Below, piece by piece: positions 8,147 through 18,145 of a DNA stretch of 61,560 nucleotides (the first letter of the stretch is position 1; every line of letters starts with the position of its first letter). Source of the stretch: Legionella sp. W10-070 (lineage in GTDB: Bacteria > Pseudomonadota > Gammaproteobacteria > Legionellales > Legionellaceae); assembly GCF_900640175.1 (NCBI RefSeq), contig NZ_CAAAJC010000017.1, positions 1-61,560 on the forward strand, read 5' to 3'. The position numbers and the translations under genes are program-made. The notes below the pieces were generated by a model. It was not told where the DNA came from, did no database searches, and saw only the letters and a list, made by a program, of their open reading frames with translations.

Positions 8147-8878
8147 ATGCTGGGACTAGAACTGTTGGTTACTCGTGAAATTAATTCCTTGGGTGTTTCT
8201 GTTTGCTTAAAGCCCTCTGCTCCGGAGGTCATTACCCCAACACTGGTCAAGGAGCTTAGACGCTTTCAAAATTCATTAGTAGATAAATATTTTTCATCTC
8301 CTTGGGAGAATTATTTTTATGTGGTTTGGTACTCTCATAGGGATCATGGGATATGTGGCAGGGGGCTTGATTTTAATTACATTTTGAACGCAATTTTAAA
8401 TCATAAGGAAGCTGATTTTGAATCCTATATAAGGGATGTATTTGATCTGTTGTTTTTAAATTATATTGGCTTAGGCTTGCCATTGATTAATTGTTCAATA
8501 GTGGACAGGGAAGTTACTGGTATTTCTCAAGAATTTTTCTTTTTAAACCGGATAAATTTCATAAAAAATTATTCGCAAGATGTTTTGGCAACAGAGATTT
8601 CCCCTGTGGAAGTGACAGATATCTCTAATCGCCTAGTATTTCCCTCCTCTATTTATCAACGTAATCTCTATTATAAATTCTGCTATTTTGATTTAAATTC
8701 AATGAGAAGACTCATAGCAAAAACTCACTTAAATCCCCTCAATGAAGATTTTATTGAGAACATCAAAAGTATTTTTAATAATATGCAGTATGAAACAGTA
8801 AATGAAATTTATAACCTTGCTTCAAAAAATCTTAAGGTATTGAAACGCTTGGCGAAAAAACAATTAAGTAGTTTATAA
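8147..8878 (+). CDS. Protein of unknown function (243 aa)
   Basis: An uninterrupted frame with a good ribosome site (AGGAG at 8136-8140, six bases before ATG). The product is soluble-looking, rich in Phe, Tyr, Asn and Ile, with no signal peptide, no membrane helix and no motif I recognise. The last quarter is helical and ends in a basic stretch (KRLAKKQ). AT-rich composition and orphan character are like Legionella accessory or effector genes, but nothing proves translocation. It is followed after 65 bases by another unknown gene on the same strand, so the two may share a transcript. Confidence 0.6.
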   Translation: MLGLELLVTREINSLGVSVCLKPSAPEVITPTLVKELRRFQNSLVDKYFSSPWENYFYVVWYSHRDHGICGRGLDFNYILNAILNHKEADFESYIRDVFDLLFLNYIGLGLPLINCSIVDREVTGISQEFFFLNRINFIKNYSQDVLATEISPVEVTDISNRLVFPSSIYQRNLYYKFCYFDLNSMRRLIAKTHLNPLNEDFIENIKSIFNNMQYETVNEIYNLASKNLKVLKRLAKKQLSSL

Positions 8879-8943
8879 GAATGTAAATACGTTACTTTAC
8901 TTAATTGCTATACTTTTAATGGTAATTACCAGGAAATTTAATA

Positions 8944-9723
8944 GTGAAGAAAATACCAGATAGTATTTTATCGAAATTGATTAACCAGTTTGAGCGATCA
9001 ACTCGTGAAGATCGGGAAAAGTTGATGGGAGAGATCGAGAGGAAATATCCCCCTGAAGCAATAAAGAATATTCGAGATCATTTAGAAAAGCAATTCAGTA
9101 AATTTGACAAGCAATCAAATAAGTTAAGTGATGTTGAAAATGTATTTCACGGTAAGGCTTCTCATGGAGTTGATTCAAGTGCGGTGGACAAATTAATAAA
9201 AGATACCCAGGAAAGTATAGCTGACAATCTTTTGAAGAAATTACCCGCAGTTCCCACTCATAAAATAGAAGAAAAATCGGTTAAAGCAGAATCTACTCGC
9301 CGTAGTGCACCTGTTATAAAAAAAATTGATAAGCCTGCCTCATCCTCTCAAACTAAATCGCAAACTCAGCAGCAAAATTTCAACAGCCGTGTGAAGGATA
9401 AATTACCGAACAACATGAGTGAAGTGGTGGCAAATGCAAGACAAAAGGCTAAGGAGGCAGTTAATAATGCCAAAATTCAAGTTAGTCGCTATCGTCAGAA
9501 CAAAACCCCATTTAATAAAAGAGAGGCTATTGCTGCAATAAAAAAAGCGCGCCAATATTTACAACATGCTAATCAAATGAATAGACAATTACAACGTATT
9601 ACACAAGTTAATAAGAATATAAAACAAGTCAAACAATTTAAAAGTTTTATGGATAAACTCCACACACCTAAATCCCAGAAAGGAAAAGCTAATTATAAAG
9701 GCCCAGGCCGTAAAGGACCATAG
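8944..9723 (+). CDS. Basic, coiled-coil-prone protein of unknown function
   Basis: A 259-residue product starting at GTG, with AGGAAA about eight bases upstream. It is strongly charged: an acidic/basic helical N-terminus (about 1-45), a Ser/Gln-rich flexible middle (about 115-145), and a very basic Lys/Gln/Asn-rich C-terminal helix region ending KGPGRKGP. No catalytic motif, signal peptide or membrane segment. The composition suggests nucleic-acid binding, a scaffold or a host-directed protein; I cannot choose. It lies directly downstream of another orphan gene. Confidence 0.6.
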   Translation: MKKIPDSILSKLINQFERSTREDREKLMGEIERKYPPEAIKNIRDHLEKQFSKFDKQSNKLSDVENVFHGKASHGVDSSAVDKLIKDTQESIADNLLKKLPAVPTHKIEEKSVKAESTRRSAPVIKKIDKPASSSQTKSQTQQQNFNSRVKDKLPNNMSEVVANARQKAKEAVNNAKIQVSRYRQNKTPFNKREAIAAIKKARQYLQHANQMNRQLQRITQVNKNIKQVKQFKSFMDKLHTPKSQKGKANYKGPGRKGP

Positions 9724-9791
9724 ATAATCAGATTTCTTTCCAGGTGATTCGGGGACGCCCCGCAAACCGATGCGAGGCTTCGTATGTGAGG

Positions 9792-10898
9792 TTAGTCTTC
9801 ATCATCCCAGCTTAATGTTCCGCCAGCCTGGTATTCAATGACACGAGTTTCAAAGAAATTTTTCTCTTTTTTAAGATCCATCATTTCACTCATCCAGGGA
9901 AAGGGATTTTCGGCGCCTGGATATTGCTCCGGTAAACCGATTTGAGCAAGTCGGCGGTTGGCAATGAAATGCAGGTATCCCTCAAACATTTCTGCATTCA
10001 TGCCTAAAATTCCATGCGGCATGGTGTCTTTGGCATATTGATACTCCAGCTCAACGCCTTCTTTAATTAATTGGATCATTTCTGCTTTGAAATCAGTTGT
10101 CCATAAATGTGGATTTTCAATTTTGATTTGGTTAATGACATCAATACCAAAATTCATATGCATGGATTCATCACGTAAAATATATTGGAATTGTTCTGAG
10201 GTACCGGTCATTTTATTCCGTCTACCCATGGATAAAATTTGTGTGAATCCTACATAAAAGAAGATCCCTTCAAATACCACATAGAAAGCGATAAGGTCAC
10301 GTAACAGCCGTTGATCGTTTTCTGGTGTCCCGGTATGGAAATTGGGATCACCCAGGCTTTGTGTGAAGGGCAGGGCCCAGGAGGCTTTTTTAGCAACAGA
10401 AGGAATTTCCCGGTACATGTTAAATACCGCTGTTTCATCAAGGCCCAGACTCTCGATAATGTACTGATAAGCATGAGTATGAAGTGCTTCCTCAAATGCC
10501 TGTCGTAACAGATATTGACGGCACTCAGGATTGGTAATATGACGATAGACTGCTAATACCAGATTATTGGCGACCAGGGAATCTGCTGTTGAGAAGAATC
10601 CCAGATTTCGTAGAATAATCAGCCGCTCATCTTCTGTTAGGCCGTTAAGGTCTTTCCATAAGGCAACATCAGCGCTCATGTTAATTTCGTTAGGCATCCA
10701 GTGGTTGGCGCAGGCAGTTAAGTATTTATCCCAGGCCCATTTGTATTTAAAGGGGACCAGTTGGTTTAAATCAGCACGGCAGTTAATAATTTGTTTATCA
10801 TCCACGTGGATTCGTCCCGCCCCCATTTCCAATAATTCCAGGCCAGTAGCGCCTGCATGACTGGAGGTTTCTGTATGTACTATTGTTGTTGTGGACAT
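9792..10898 (-). CDS. nrdB: Class Ia ribonucleotide reductase, small (beta) subunit
   Basis: The product houses the diiron-tyrosyl radical that starts reduction of ribonucleoside diphosphates in NrdA. Diiron ligand motifs are visible: an EEALHTHAY helix (ExxH) and DESMHMNFG (ExxH), with the [12 protein letters not shown] core helix between. The C-terminus ends in an acidic tail, the part that docks onto the large subunit. I chose the ATG at 10898 because GAGGAG stands just before it. An in-frame ATG at 10928 would overlap nrdA and has no such site. The gene follows nrdA after 13 bases in one operon. Confidence 0.95.
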   Translation of the reverse strand: MSTTTIVHTETSSHAGATGLELLEMGAGRIHVDDKQIINCRADLNQLVPFKYKWAWDKYLTACANHWMPNEINMSADVALWKDLNGLTEDERLIILRNLGFFSTADSLVANNLVLAVYRHITNPECRQYLLRQAFEEALHTHAYQYIIESLGLDETAVFNMYREIPSVAKKASWALPFTQSLGDPNFHTGTPENDQRLLRDLIAFYVVFEGIFFYVGFTQILSMGRRNKMTGTSEQFQYILRDESMHMNFGIDVINQIKIENPHLWTTDFKAEMIQLIKEGVELEYQYAKDTMPHGILGMNAEMFEGYLHFIANRRLAQIGLPEQYPGAENPFPWMSEMMDLKKEKNFFETRVIEYQAGGTLSWDDED

Positions 10899-10911
10899 TA
10901 AATTCTCCTCT

Positions 10912-13731
10912 TTATTGGCAGGCTTCACAGTCAGGATCCAAAATAGAACACACTTTAGGCTCCTCTATTTTGACTGCGTTAAGCGCTCCATCAGTAATTG
11001 TTGATTTCTCGGCATTGCTAGCGCCCAGGCTACGTAAATAATAGGTGGTTTTTAAGCCGCGTAACCAAGCCTGTTTGTATAGTTGATCAAGTTTTTTGCC
11101 CGAAGGCTTGGCCATGTAAATATTTAATGACTGGGCCTGGTCAATCCATTTTTGACGTCTGGACGCAGCCTCTATCAGCCAGTCAGGATCTATTTCAAAA
11201 GCGGTTGCATAGCGCGCTTTCAGCTCTTCAGGAATACGGTTAATGGGCTGTACGCTGCCATTAAAATATTTCAAGTCATTGACCATCACCTCATCCCACA
11301 GGTTCAGTGCTTTCAAATCAGCAACCAGGTAAGGATTAACTACGGTAAACTCCCCTGATAAATTTGATTTCACGTAGAGATTTTGATAGGTAGGTTCAAT
11401 TGACTGTGATACGCCGCAAATATTGGAGATCGTGGCCGTCGGTGCAATTGCCATGACGTTTGAGTTACGCATGCCTTGTGTACGTACCTTTATGCGCAGG
11501 CTTTCCCAATCCAGACGCTGTGAACGATCCTGTTCCAGATATTGATTACGGGCTTGTTGCAGCAGGTTAATTGAATCAATAGGCAGGATACCTTTGCTCC
11601 ATAGAGACCCCTCATAACTTGAGTAGTTACCGCGCTCTTTTGCCAGTTCACAAGAAGCTTCAATGGCATAATAGCTTATCATCTCCATAGAAATATCTGC
11701 GAATTCAACAGCTTCCTGAGATGAATAATTGATTTTTAGCTCGTAGAGTGCATCCTGAAAACCCATTAAACCCAGACCAACCGGACGATGTTGCAGGTTT
11801 GAGTTTCGTGCCTGCGGTACGGAATAATAGTTAATGTCAATGACATTATCGAGCATACGAATGGCTGTAGTAACGGTACGCTTTAATTTCTCACTATCCA
11901 GTTTGCCATTATGAATGTGTGCAGGAAGATTAATACTGCCCAGATTACAAACAGCAATTTCATCACTTGAGGTATTTAAGGTAATTTCAGTACACAAGTT
12001 TGAACTATGAATGACACCTGCATGTTGCTGCGGGGAGCGTAAATTGCAAGGATCCTTAAAGGTTAGCCAGGGATGTCCTGTCTCAAATAACATGGAAAGC
12101 ATCTTGCGCCATAATTTAACGGCAGGGATTGTCCTGGTATTTTTTATTTCTCCCCGGCGGGCTTTTTCTTCACATCGAGTATAGAACACTTCAAATGCCT
12201 GACCGTACTCATCGTGTAATTCAGGGACTTCATCAGGGGAAAACAGCGTCCATTCCCCTTCTTCATGAACCCGTTTCATAAATAAATCAGGGATCCACAA
12301 TGCGGTATTCATGTCGTGGGTACGGCGCCTGTCATCCCCTGTGTTTTTGCGTAGCTCAAGGAATTCTTCCACGTCACGATGCCAACACTCCAAATAAGCA
12401 CAAACAGCCCCTTTTCGTTTTCCTCCCTGATTAACTGCCACAGCAGTTGCATCAGCGACGTTCAAAAAGGGAACAACACCTTGTGACTTACCATTGGTTC
12501 CCTTGATATGGGCACCCATTGCCCTGACTGGTGTCCAATCGTTACCTAAACCGCCGGCAAATTTGGATAGCAGGGCATTATCTTTGATTGCACCGTAGAT
12601 CCCATCCAGATCATCCGGTACGGTTGTTAAGTAGCAGCTTGATAGTTGCGGCCTGACAGTCCCTGAGTTAAACAGGGTAGGGGTTGATGACATATAATCA
12701 AAAGAAGATAGAAGTAAATAAAATTCAATGGCTTTTTCGTTACGGTCTTGCTCACGGATAGCAAGCCCCATGGCAACCCGCATGAAAAAAGCCTGTGGTA
12801 ATTCATACCGAATGCCGTTTTCATGGATAAAGTAGCGATCATAGAGCGTTTGCAAACTTAAATAAGTGAAGTTCATATCACGTTGAGGCAGTAAGGCTTT
12901 GCCCAGTTTATCCAGGTCAAAATCACTGAGTTTATGATCCAGGATTCCCTGGGTTATCCCCTGTTCGATATACGCTTTGAAATAAAGTGGATAGAGGGTG
13001 GCCATTTCATCAAATGTAGCTTCTGTCTGTATCTGTAATTTACTCAGTGCTTCTGAGCGAAGCGTGTCAAGTAACAGACGGGCACTGACATAAGTGTAAT
13101 TTGGTTCCTTTTCAACCAACGTACGTGCTGCCATAATTAATGCTTTATGCACATCGTCCAGCTTTGCCTGGTTGTAGAGATTACGTAAGGCGTCTTTGAT
13201 CACGGGCTCGGCTTTGACGTTTTCCAGTTCACGGCAAGCTTCTCCTACAATGGTATTGACGCGTTCCATATTTAATGGTTTCAGTTCACCATCGGGCATG
13301 GTAATCAAGGGTACTTTAGAGTCGCTCGCTTGTTTTTTTAGTTCTGCTTCACGGGCTTTACGGTGTTCTTCGCGATACAGTACATAGGCACGTGCAACTT
13401 CATATTGGCTGCTGCGCATTAAGGCAAGCTCAACCTGATCCTGAATGTCTTCAATGTGAATGGCGCCACCGCTAGGCAAGCGGCGTTTAAATGTTTGGGT
13501 AACCTGTTGGGTAATTTCTTCAATTTGCTGATGTATTCGGTTAGATGCAGCAGCACTGCCTCCCTCTACAGCAATGAAGGCTTTACTGATGGCAACTTTG
13601 ATTTTGTTATCATCATAACGAACGACCTTGCCATTACGTTTGATGGTTTTTATTAAACCCGGTGCGTTGGCGGTCAATTCCAGTTGACTTATTTGCGGCA
13701 TCTCTTTTACCGGTTCAAGAATTTCAGACAT
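10912..13731 (-). CDS. nrdA: Class Ia ribonucleotide reductase, large (alpha) subunit
   Basis: A 939-residue catalytic subunit that reduces NDPs to dNDPs. The N-terminus holds an ATP-cone (about 28-120, starting [15 protein letters not shown]), the site of dATP feedback. The barrel shows [15 protein letters not shown] with an active-site Cys, the NLCTEITLN segment with the thiyl-radical Cys, and [11 protein letters not shown]. The C-terminus ends CEACQ, the CxxC pair that passes electrons from thioredoxin or glutaredoxin. It is longer than E. coli NrdA (761 aa), mainly at the N-terminal side. GGAGA precedes the start. Upstream sit two NrdR boxes and a DnaA box, so repression by NrdR and replication-linked control are likely. 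Confidence 0.95.
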   Translation of the reverse strand: MSEILEPVKEMPQISQLELTANAPGLIKTIKRNGKVVRYDDNKIKVAISKAFIAVEGGSAAASNRIHQQIEEITQQVTQTFKRRLPSGGAIHIEDIQDQVELALMRSSQYEVARAYVLYREEHRKAREAELKKQASDSKVPLITMPDGELKPLNMERVNTIVGEACRELENVKAEPVIKDALRNLYNQAKLDDVHKALIMAARTLVEKEPNYTYVSARLLLDTLRSEALSKLQIQTEATFDEMATLYPLYFKAYIEQGITQGILDHKLSDFDLDKLGKALLPQRDMNFTYLSLQTLYDRYFIHENGIRYELPQAFFMRVAMGLAIREQDRNEKAIEFYLLLSSFDYMSSTPTLFNSGTVRPQLSSCYLTTVPDDLDGIYGAIKDNALLSKFAGGLGNDWTPVRAMGAHIKGTNGKSQGVVPFLNVADATAVAVNQGGKRKGAVCAYLECWHRDVEEFLELRKNTGDDRRRTHDMNTALWIPDLFMKRVHEEGEWTLFSPDEVPELHDEYGQAFEVFYTRCEEKARRGEIKNTRTIPAVKLWRKMLSMLFETGHPWLTFKDPCNLRSPQQHAGVIHSSNLCTEITLNTSSDEIAVCNLGSINLPAHIHNGKLDSEKLKRTVTTAIRMLDNVIDINYYSVPQARNSNLQHRPVGLGLMGFQDALYELKINYSSQEAVEFADISMEMISYYAIEASCELAKERGNYSSYEGSLWSKGILPIDSINLLQQARNQYLEQDRSQRLDWESLRIKVRTQGMRNSNVMAIAPTATISNICGVSQSIEPTYQNLYVKSNLSGEFTVVNPYLVADLKALNLWDEVMVNDLKYFNGSVQPINRIPEELKARYATAFEIDPDWLIEAASRRQKWIDQAQSLNIYMAKPSGKKLDQLYKQAWLRGLKTTYYLRSLGASNAEKSTITDGALNAVKIEEPKVCSILDPDCEACQ

Positions 13732-13884
13732 GTTTTCTCCACGGAAGGTGTTTTATTTAAGGGGGAGCCTGGTAGATACAGCTATCAGAAAACCCCCGAG
13801 AGCTTCTGGCTGGTTTCAATCCATGAAACGCCATGAGCTCATAATTAAAATATAGAGGAATTTACTACAAATCACAACCACAAA

Positions 13885-13932
13885 ATACTATATCTGGTTG
13901 CTTAATAAAATTGCGGTTACTATATATTGTGT
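13885..13932 (-). promoter_or_regulatory. Tandem NrdR boxes upstream of nrdA
   Basis: Box 2 (13917-13932, TTACTATATATTGTGT) matches the NrdR consensus ACACwATATATwGTGT at about 14 of 16 positions. Box 1 (13885-13900, ATACTATATCTGGTTG) matches at about 11. The two starts are 32 bases apart, three helical turns, which is the spacing known for functional NrdR pairs. They lie 150-200 bases before nrdA. NrdR binding here would repress nrdAB when dATP is plentiful. Confidence 0.75.
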
Positions 13933-13970
13933 TTTCGGGTAAAGATCAAGAGAATAATATGGGAGTAAGC

Positions 13971-13979
13971 TGTGGATAA
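13971..13979 (-). promoter_or_regulatory. Perfect DnaA box upstream of nrdAB
   Basis: TGTGGATAA is the exact complement of the DnaA box TTATCCACA. It lies about 40 bases further out than the NrdR pair. In E. coli, DnaA boxes also sit upstream of nrdAB and tie its expression to replication. A single 9-mer can occur by chance, so the site rests mainly on its position. The rest of this 466-base gap, up to 14197, shows nothing else I can name. Confidence 0.5.
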
Positions 13980-14197
13980 AATGTTAGTGTTTTATTTTGG
14001 GTTGAAAATAATTCTTGTTGGTTGTTAATTGCCCAATAGATTGTAATGACTCATATGGACTCAATTGCATTGACAAAGGCTTCTCCTGGTTTCGCTGACA
14101 CCGTCAGTTTCGGATAAGCGATTCAAGCGTTTACTCTTCGTTTTTTCGGTTGGGATGCTGCATTATTGCCATTAAGTTAAGAATTTACTGCCTCGAA

Positions 14198-14977
14198 TTA
14201 CCGCGCTTTAACAATCACGGCGTCACTGACGTTAGAAAACCCGTGTACTTCCAGTTGAAAAGAATTTATCTTTGCTCGTAATTGACTGGAGCTGCCTCCA
14301 TCCAGGTTAAGTGCATTCTGGCAGTTTAGTGGTGCGGCTTTCATAATCTGGGCTAACTCTGTGGTGGATAGAGGTAAATTATCAGTAACCAGAATAATCA
14401 CTCGGCCGTCACGTGTAATTCCCAAAGCAGAGCGCTCTGCTCTGCCTGGCTTTAAGGGGGGGATACGATCGTTAATGAGTAATCTTGGGCCACTTTGAAT
14501 GGCAAAATCAATTTGGCTGCTGGTATTGAACTGGTTGATATTGGTTAAGTAGGCTCTTTGATTCTTAATGTAAAAAATCCCCCACCAGCTAATCTTTTTA
14601 AGTGGCGTTTTTTGGCGTTTATTATAAATTCTCAAACCCAAGGGTTTGTAGTTATCATCAAAAAAGCCACCATTAATTGCTAATAGTGCCTGGGTATGTT
14701 GGGCATACTCATCAACAGAAGCATACTTCCTCGATAAATCAGCAGCAGTAACCAATGACAGTTGATTTTCTTTAAGATTGATACGAAAAACATGAAGATG
14801 AGACCAGGGAGTTAAAAAATTCCCATCAAGATCCTGGTAATCAATGCCAGGTGCTAATTTTCGCCAATCACTTGTAGCAACAGCATAATTGGTAAAAAAT
14901 AATAACAGCGACGTAAAAAAGATTAACCTGACAACTGGGATAAGCCATTTTGCAGAAGTAATGGTTTGCCTGGACAT
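14198..14977 (-). CDS. Phosphodiester glycosidase (NAGPA/DUF2233) family exported protein
   Basis: The protein has a membrane anchor or signal segment (about 10-38) and then the NAGPA-like domain. AINGGFFD and the late LNLDGGSSSQL motif are its hallmarks, with SGPRLLI and RSALGI between. Relatives remove GlcNAc from phosphodiester-linked sugars or act on exopolysaccharide, outside the cytoplasm. I start at the ATG at 14977. The longer frame from 15040 would overlap the divergent tldE start by 16 bases and add an unlikely N-terminus. Substrate is unknown. Confidence 0.75.
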   Translation of the reverse strand: MSRQTITSAKWLIPVVRLIFFTSLLLFFTNYAVATSDWRKLAPGIDYQDLDGNFLTPWSHLHVFRINLKENQLSLVTAADLSRKYASVDEYAQHTQALLAINGGFFDDNYKPLGLRIYNKRQKTPLKKISWWGIFYIKNQRAYLTNINQFNTSSQIDFAIQSGPRLLINDRIPPLKPGRAERSALGITRDGRVIILVTDNLPLSTTELAQIMKAAPLNCQNALNLDGGSSSQLRAKINSFQLEVHGFSNVSDAVIVKAR

Positions 14978-15024
14978 ATTAATCTTGTATCCTTGAAAAC
15001 AACTATTACAGTGGCGGAACCACC

Positions 15025-16383
15025 ATGCGAACATTAGCAAAAAATAACAATAGAGTAGCAGTCAAGTCAACCAGGAATTTATCTGATCTGATGCAGGAGG
15101 TGCTTCGTCGCGCTAAAGTACAGGGAGCGACTGATGCTATGGTATCGGTTAATCATGATGACGGCTTTTCTGTTGATGTACGTATGGGGGCGGTTGAAAC
15201 AGTTGCTTTCAGCGAAGACAAGGGGATAAGCCTTGTTGTCTATTTTGGTCATCGCAAAGGAGCGGCAAGCAGTACTGACACTTCCCCTGCTGCTTTGGAT
15301 TCCTTAGTGACTGCTGCCTGTGAGATTGCCAGGGTGAGTGCTGAAGATCCTTGTTTTGGGCTTGCTGATCGTGAGCTTATGGCGAATCAGTATCCTGACT
15401 TGGATTTATACCATCCCTGGGCAATTGATCCAGCCAAAGCGATAGAAATGGCACTCGCTTGCGAGAGCCAGGCATTGTCCTTAGATAAACGTATTATTAA
15501 TTCTGATGGAGTGAATGTTTCCAGCTATGCTTTTTGCAATGGCTTTGCGAATACTTATGGGGGGGAGGGGATTGTACAGAGTACTCGTCATAGTGTGAGC
15601 TGCTCCCTTATTGCCAAACAAGGGGAGTTGATGCAGCGTGATTATGATTACACAACGGCAAGGCATGCGGATGCTTTAAGCTCATTAGAGCAATTGGCGC
15701 AAAGTACTGTTGCAAGGGCAACCAGTCGTTTAGGTGCGAAACAGGTTAAAACACAAAAAGCACCGGTTCTTTTTTCTTCCCGGGTTTCCAGCAGTCTCTT
15801 TTCAAGTTTTATTACCGCCATAAGCGGTGCCAATTTATATCGTAAAAACTCGTTCTTACTGGATTCATTAGGTAAAGAAATCTTCCCCCCCGCACTTAAG
15901 ATTTATGAACAGCCTCATTTGTTAAGAGGGTTGGGAAGTTCTCCTTACGATGGGGAAGGGGTTCCTGCAAGGAATAATGTTTTCGTGGAGAAGGGGATAT
16001 TGGAGAGCTATGTGCTGGGCAGTTACTCGGCTCGTCGTTTAGGTTTAAAAACCACGGCTAATAGTGGCGGTGTACACAATTTAACAATAGATGCCACAGC
16101 AGGTGGCCTGGAAGATTTACTAGGTAAAATGTATACCGGCCTTTTAGTAACAGAATTAATGGGGCAAGGGGTTAATGGGTTAACTGGAGATTATTCACGT
16201 GGAGCTACAGGATTCTGGGTCGAAAATGGTCAGATTCAATATCCAGTGGAAGAAATAACCATCGCTGGTAATCTCAAGGATATGTTTAAGGCAATTGTGG
16301 CTGTAGGAAGTGATATTAATCCCAATATTGCCACTCGTTGCGGTTCAGTTCTGCTTGAGGAAATGATGATTGCGGGACATTAA
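15025..16383 (+). CDS. pmbA: Metalloprotease-family protein TldE/PmbA
   Basis: The 452-residue product is a full-length TldE subunit. In E. coli TldD and TldE form a heterodimeric protease that degrades unfolded peptides and matures microcin B17; TldD carries the metal site. Typical segments are the N-terminal MVSVNHDDGFSVDVR, the central GLGSSPYDGEGVPARN and the C-terminal NSGGVHNLTID and GDYSRGATGFWVENG. As expected for TldE, the HExxxH zinc motif of TldD is missing. No tldD is in the window. The gene is divergent from the NAGPA-like gene with under 50 bases between them. Confidence 0.92.
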   Translation: MRTLAKNNNRVAVKSTRNLSDLMQEVLRRAKVQGATDAMVSVNHDDGFSVDVRMGAVETVAFSEDKGISLVVYFGHRKGAASSTDTSPAALDSLVTAACEIARVSAEDPCFGLADRELMANQYPDLDLYHPWAIDPAKAIEMALACESQALSLDKRIINSDGVNVSSYAFCNGFANTYGGEGIVQSTRHSVSCSLIAKQGELMQRDYDYTTARHADALSSLEQLAQSTVARATSRLGAKQVKTQKAPVLFSSRVSSSLFSSFITAISGANLYRKNSFLLDSLGKEIFPPALKIYEQPHLLRGLGSSPYDGEGVPARNNVFVEKGILESYVLGSYSARRLGLKTTANSGGVHNLTIDATAGGLEDLLGKMYTGLLVTELMGQGVNGLTGDYSRGATGFWVENGQIQYPVEEITIAGNLKDMFKAIVAVGSDINPNIATRCGSVLLEEMMIAGH

Positions 16384-16488
16384 TATCATTTTACTTGCTG
16401 TACAGGTGCTGATTATTATTTGGAAAAGAAAATACCCTGACACCGGGCTGTATGCCTGGCGCAGGGCGGAAAAGTAAATTTTTACAGA

Positions 16489-16731
16489 TTAACGAACCAG
16501 AATGTACTTGCCATTACGAATGTGGTAAGTATGGCCATTTCGATAGACTACCCCTTTTTTCCGGTAAACAGCGATATCCTGTTTGGTAGCCCGATGGCCA
16601 GAAAGTGTGTCGACTCTTGTGTCAACGACTGGATCGGCCACACCCATACCCATCCCATTAAAGGTTCCGCAGCTTGCCAGGCCAATGGTTAATGCGCTGA
16701 CAGCCAAAGTGGTGCAAAGTAGTTTTTTCAT
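16489..16731 (-). CDS. Small lipoprotein of unknown function
   Basis: An 80-residue lipoprotein: MKKLLCTTLAVSALTIGLASC-G gives a lipobox with the acylated Cys at 22. The mature part holds a repeated VVDTRVDT theme and a basic C-terminus with GHTYHIRNGKY. The start at 16731 is set by GGAGG a few bases upstream; the ATG 57 bases earlier would bury the signal sequence. No Asp follows the lipidated Cys at +2, so outer-membrane sorting is likely. Function unknown. Confidence 0.78.
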   Translation of the reverse strand: MKKLLCTTLAVSALTIGLASCGTFNGMGMGVADPVVDTRVDTLSGHRATKQDIAVYRKKGVVYRNGHTYHIRNGKYILVR

Positions 16732-16859
16732 TATTTCCTCCGAAAATTTATCCTTGTTGTTAACTACACCAGTTACAATATAGTACAAAAATAAAATTGC
16801 TGAGGTTTTTTTTAATATTATTTTAGATTGTGTGTCCTGATATGTTAGCCAGTGTTGTT

Positions 16860-17960
16860 TTATCCAACGGCTAATCTTAAACTTGCTATTAAAATACCTA
16901 ATACAGTAATAATCAGGATGCCTTTAATAAAAACAGAGAATTTGCTGTTAGTAAAGAGATGAGATAAGTAGGAAAGCGGGTGGCGGGAAATGATTTTCTT
17001 TAAAATTAATTGAGTGACGTTCACCTTCTCACCATAATTCGGAATTTCATGGATAGTCGTATCCGGGGCGAAATTTCCTTCTATAATCAACCATTTGGAT
17101 TTTTTAAATGACAGGTTAATATCTTCGCATAATACATCCATGCCCACGATGTCGAGCCCCGCTATTTTAGCTGCTGTGCAGAGAATTTTGGCATTCTCTT
17201 TTTTTATTTTTTTCCCCAGTGAAAAAATTTCGCCACCACGACCGGTATTGGCTGTGTAACTGAGGCGGACCTTCTGACCGGGGGATGGGGTACTGTCTAC
17301 GGATAAGCCTTGCTCTGCAAGACAGGTTTTATATTCTTCATCAATCACGAGCGGTGATATGGTTAAAGTAGGACTAAGTTTAATTCTTTCTTCGTTCTTG
17401 ATGTCAATTAGCTGCCGGATAGAATGTTTCCCATCGCCAATAACTTCAGCGCCAAAGCGCTGTACAACACCAATTACGCGATTTTTTAAGACCAGAACCC
17501 GATATTCCTTTAAGCCTGTGTGAAATTCCTCAACCTGCATAAACGCGTAATGTTCAAAACAGCTGCGTAAGTAATTTGATAAGGTCTCGATGTCTTTTAT
17601 ACCGCAAAATACATCTTTTCCTCGTCCTGTGTCCTGAATTGGTTTGGCTACTACTGGAAACTGAAGGTCTTTAATTAAATCAGCTAAGAAACCACGCTCG
17701 AAATTTTCTTTACTCACTGCAACTGCGTTTGGAACCGGGAAGTTATAACTTTCAAGCAGCTTATTAAACTTATACTTGTTTCTGGAGATAAAAATTCCAC
17801 CGCCATTGTTAATGGGGGTAATTGTACTTGAAAAATAGTAGTTTCTGCCTCCAAGGGTGATTTGCATGGTATTTAATTCGGGAATATAGTCAACAGGCAA
17901 GTGAAGTTTCAAAGCGCTTTCATAATAAAGCCTGATATTCCTGTCAGTTATTGCATCCAT
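16860..17960 (-). CDS. ATP-grasp ligase with C-terminal membrane anchor
   Basis: The 366-residue protein has an ATP-grasp core like that of cyanophycin synthetase and GshF. Visible are FPVVAKPIQDTGRGKDV (ATP-binding lysine and glycine-rich loop, about 130), VEEFHTGLKEYRVLV, GDGKHSIRQL, TANTGRGGE and the metal-binding IIEGNFAPD. A hydrophobic helix close to the C-terminus (about 340-362) is unusual for soluble ligases and would tether it to the inner membrane. The peptide-bond substrate (amino acid, glutathione-like thiol or polymer) cannot be told. No Mur-ligase domain is attached, so it is not a complete cyanophycin synthetase. Confidence 0.7.
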   Translation of the reverse strand: MDAITDRNIRLYYESALKLHLPVDYIPELNTMQITLGGRNYYFSSTITPINNGGGIFISRNKYKFNKLLESYNFPVPNAVAVSKENFERGFLADLIKDLQFPVVAKPIQDTGRGKDVFCGIKDIETLSNYLRSCFEHYAFMQVEEFHTGLKEYRVLVLKNRVIGVVQRFGAEVIGDGKHSIRQLIDIKNEERIKLSPTLTISPLVIDEEYKTCLAEQGLSVDSTPSPGQKVRLSYTANTGRGGEIFSLGKKIKKENAKILCTAAKIAGLDIVGMDVLCEDINLSFKKSKWLIIEGNFAPDTTIHEIPNYGEKVNVTQLILKKIISRHPLSYLSHLFTNSKFSVFIKGILIITVLGILIASLRLAVG

Positions 17961-17984
17961 CGAAGGTTCTCTAGGGTTTTAGGG

Positions 17985-18130
17985 TGCGATAAAACGGCGG
18001 TTTTTTCTTGAAATGGTAGCCTGGAGCGTCGGCGAAACCCGGGAGCGGGTGCTTGATAATAAACACATACCCCCCGGATTTCGCCGACGCTCCAGGCTAC
18101 CATTAATATCACCAACCGCAGTTTTAATCG
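17985..18130. repeat. Inverted GTAG-hairpin (REP/BIME-like) element
   Basis: Two 25-bp arms (18013-18037 and 18079-18103) are perfect inverted copies. Each starts ATGGTAGCCTGG, then AGCGTCGGCG, and runs into a CCGG-rich end. Outside them a second layer, TGCGATAAAAC-GCGG on the left and its near-complement GCAGTTTTAATCGA on the right, makes terminal repeats. The GTAG before a CCTGG...CC(C)GG stem is typical of REP sequences mobilised by RAYT transposases. Related copies lie at 26411, 38046 and 59112. Confidence 0.75.
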
Positions 18131-18145
18131 AACTCAGGATTTTAT

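Noticed and set aside
10899-10928. Longer nrdB start overlapping nrdA
   Set aside because: GAGGAG lies directly before the ATG at 10898, and the added residues are not part of the usual NrdB start.
17985-18130. CRISPR array
   Set aside because: The repeat is one inverted pair with no regularly spaced direct repeats or spacers; no cas genes are in the window.
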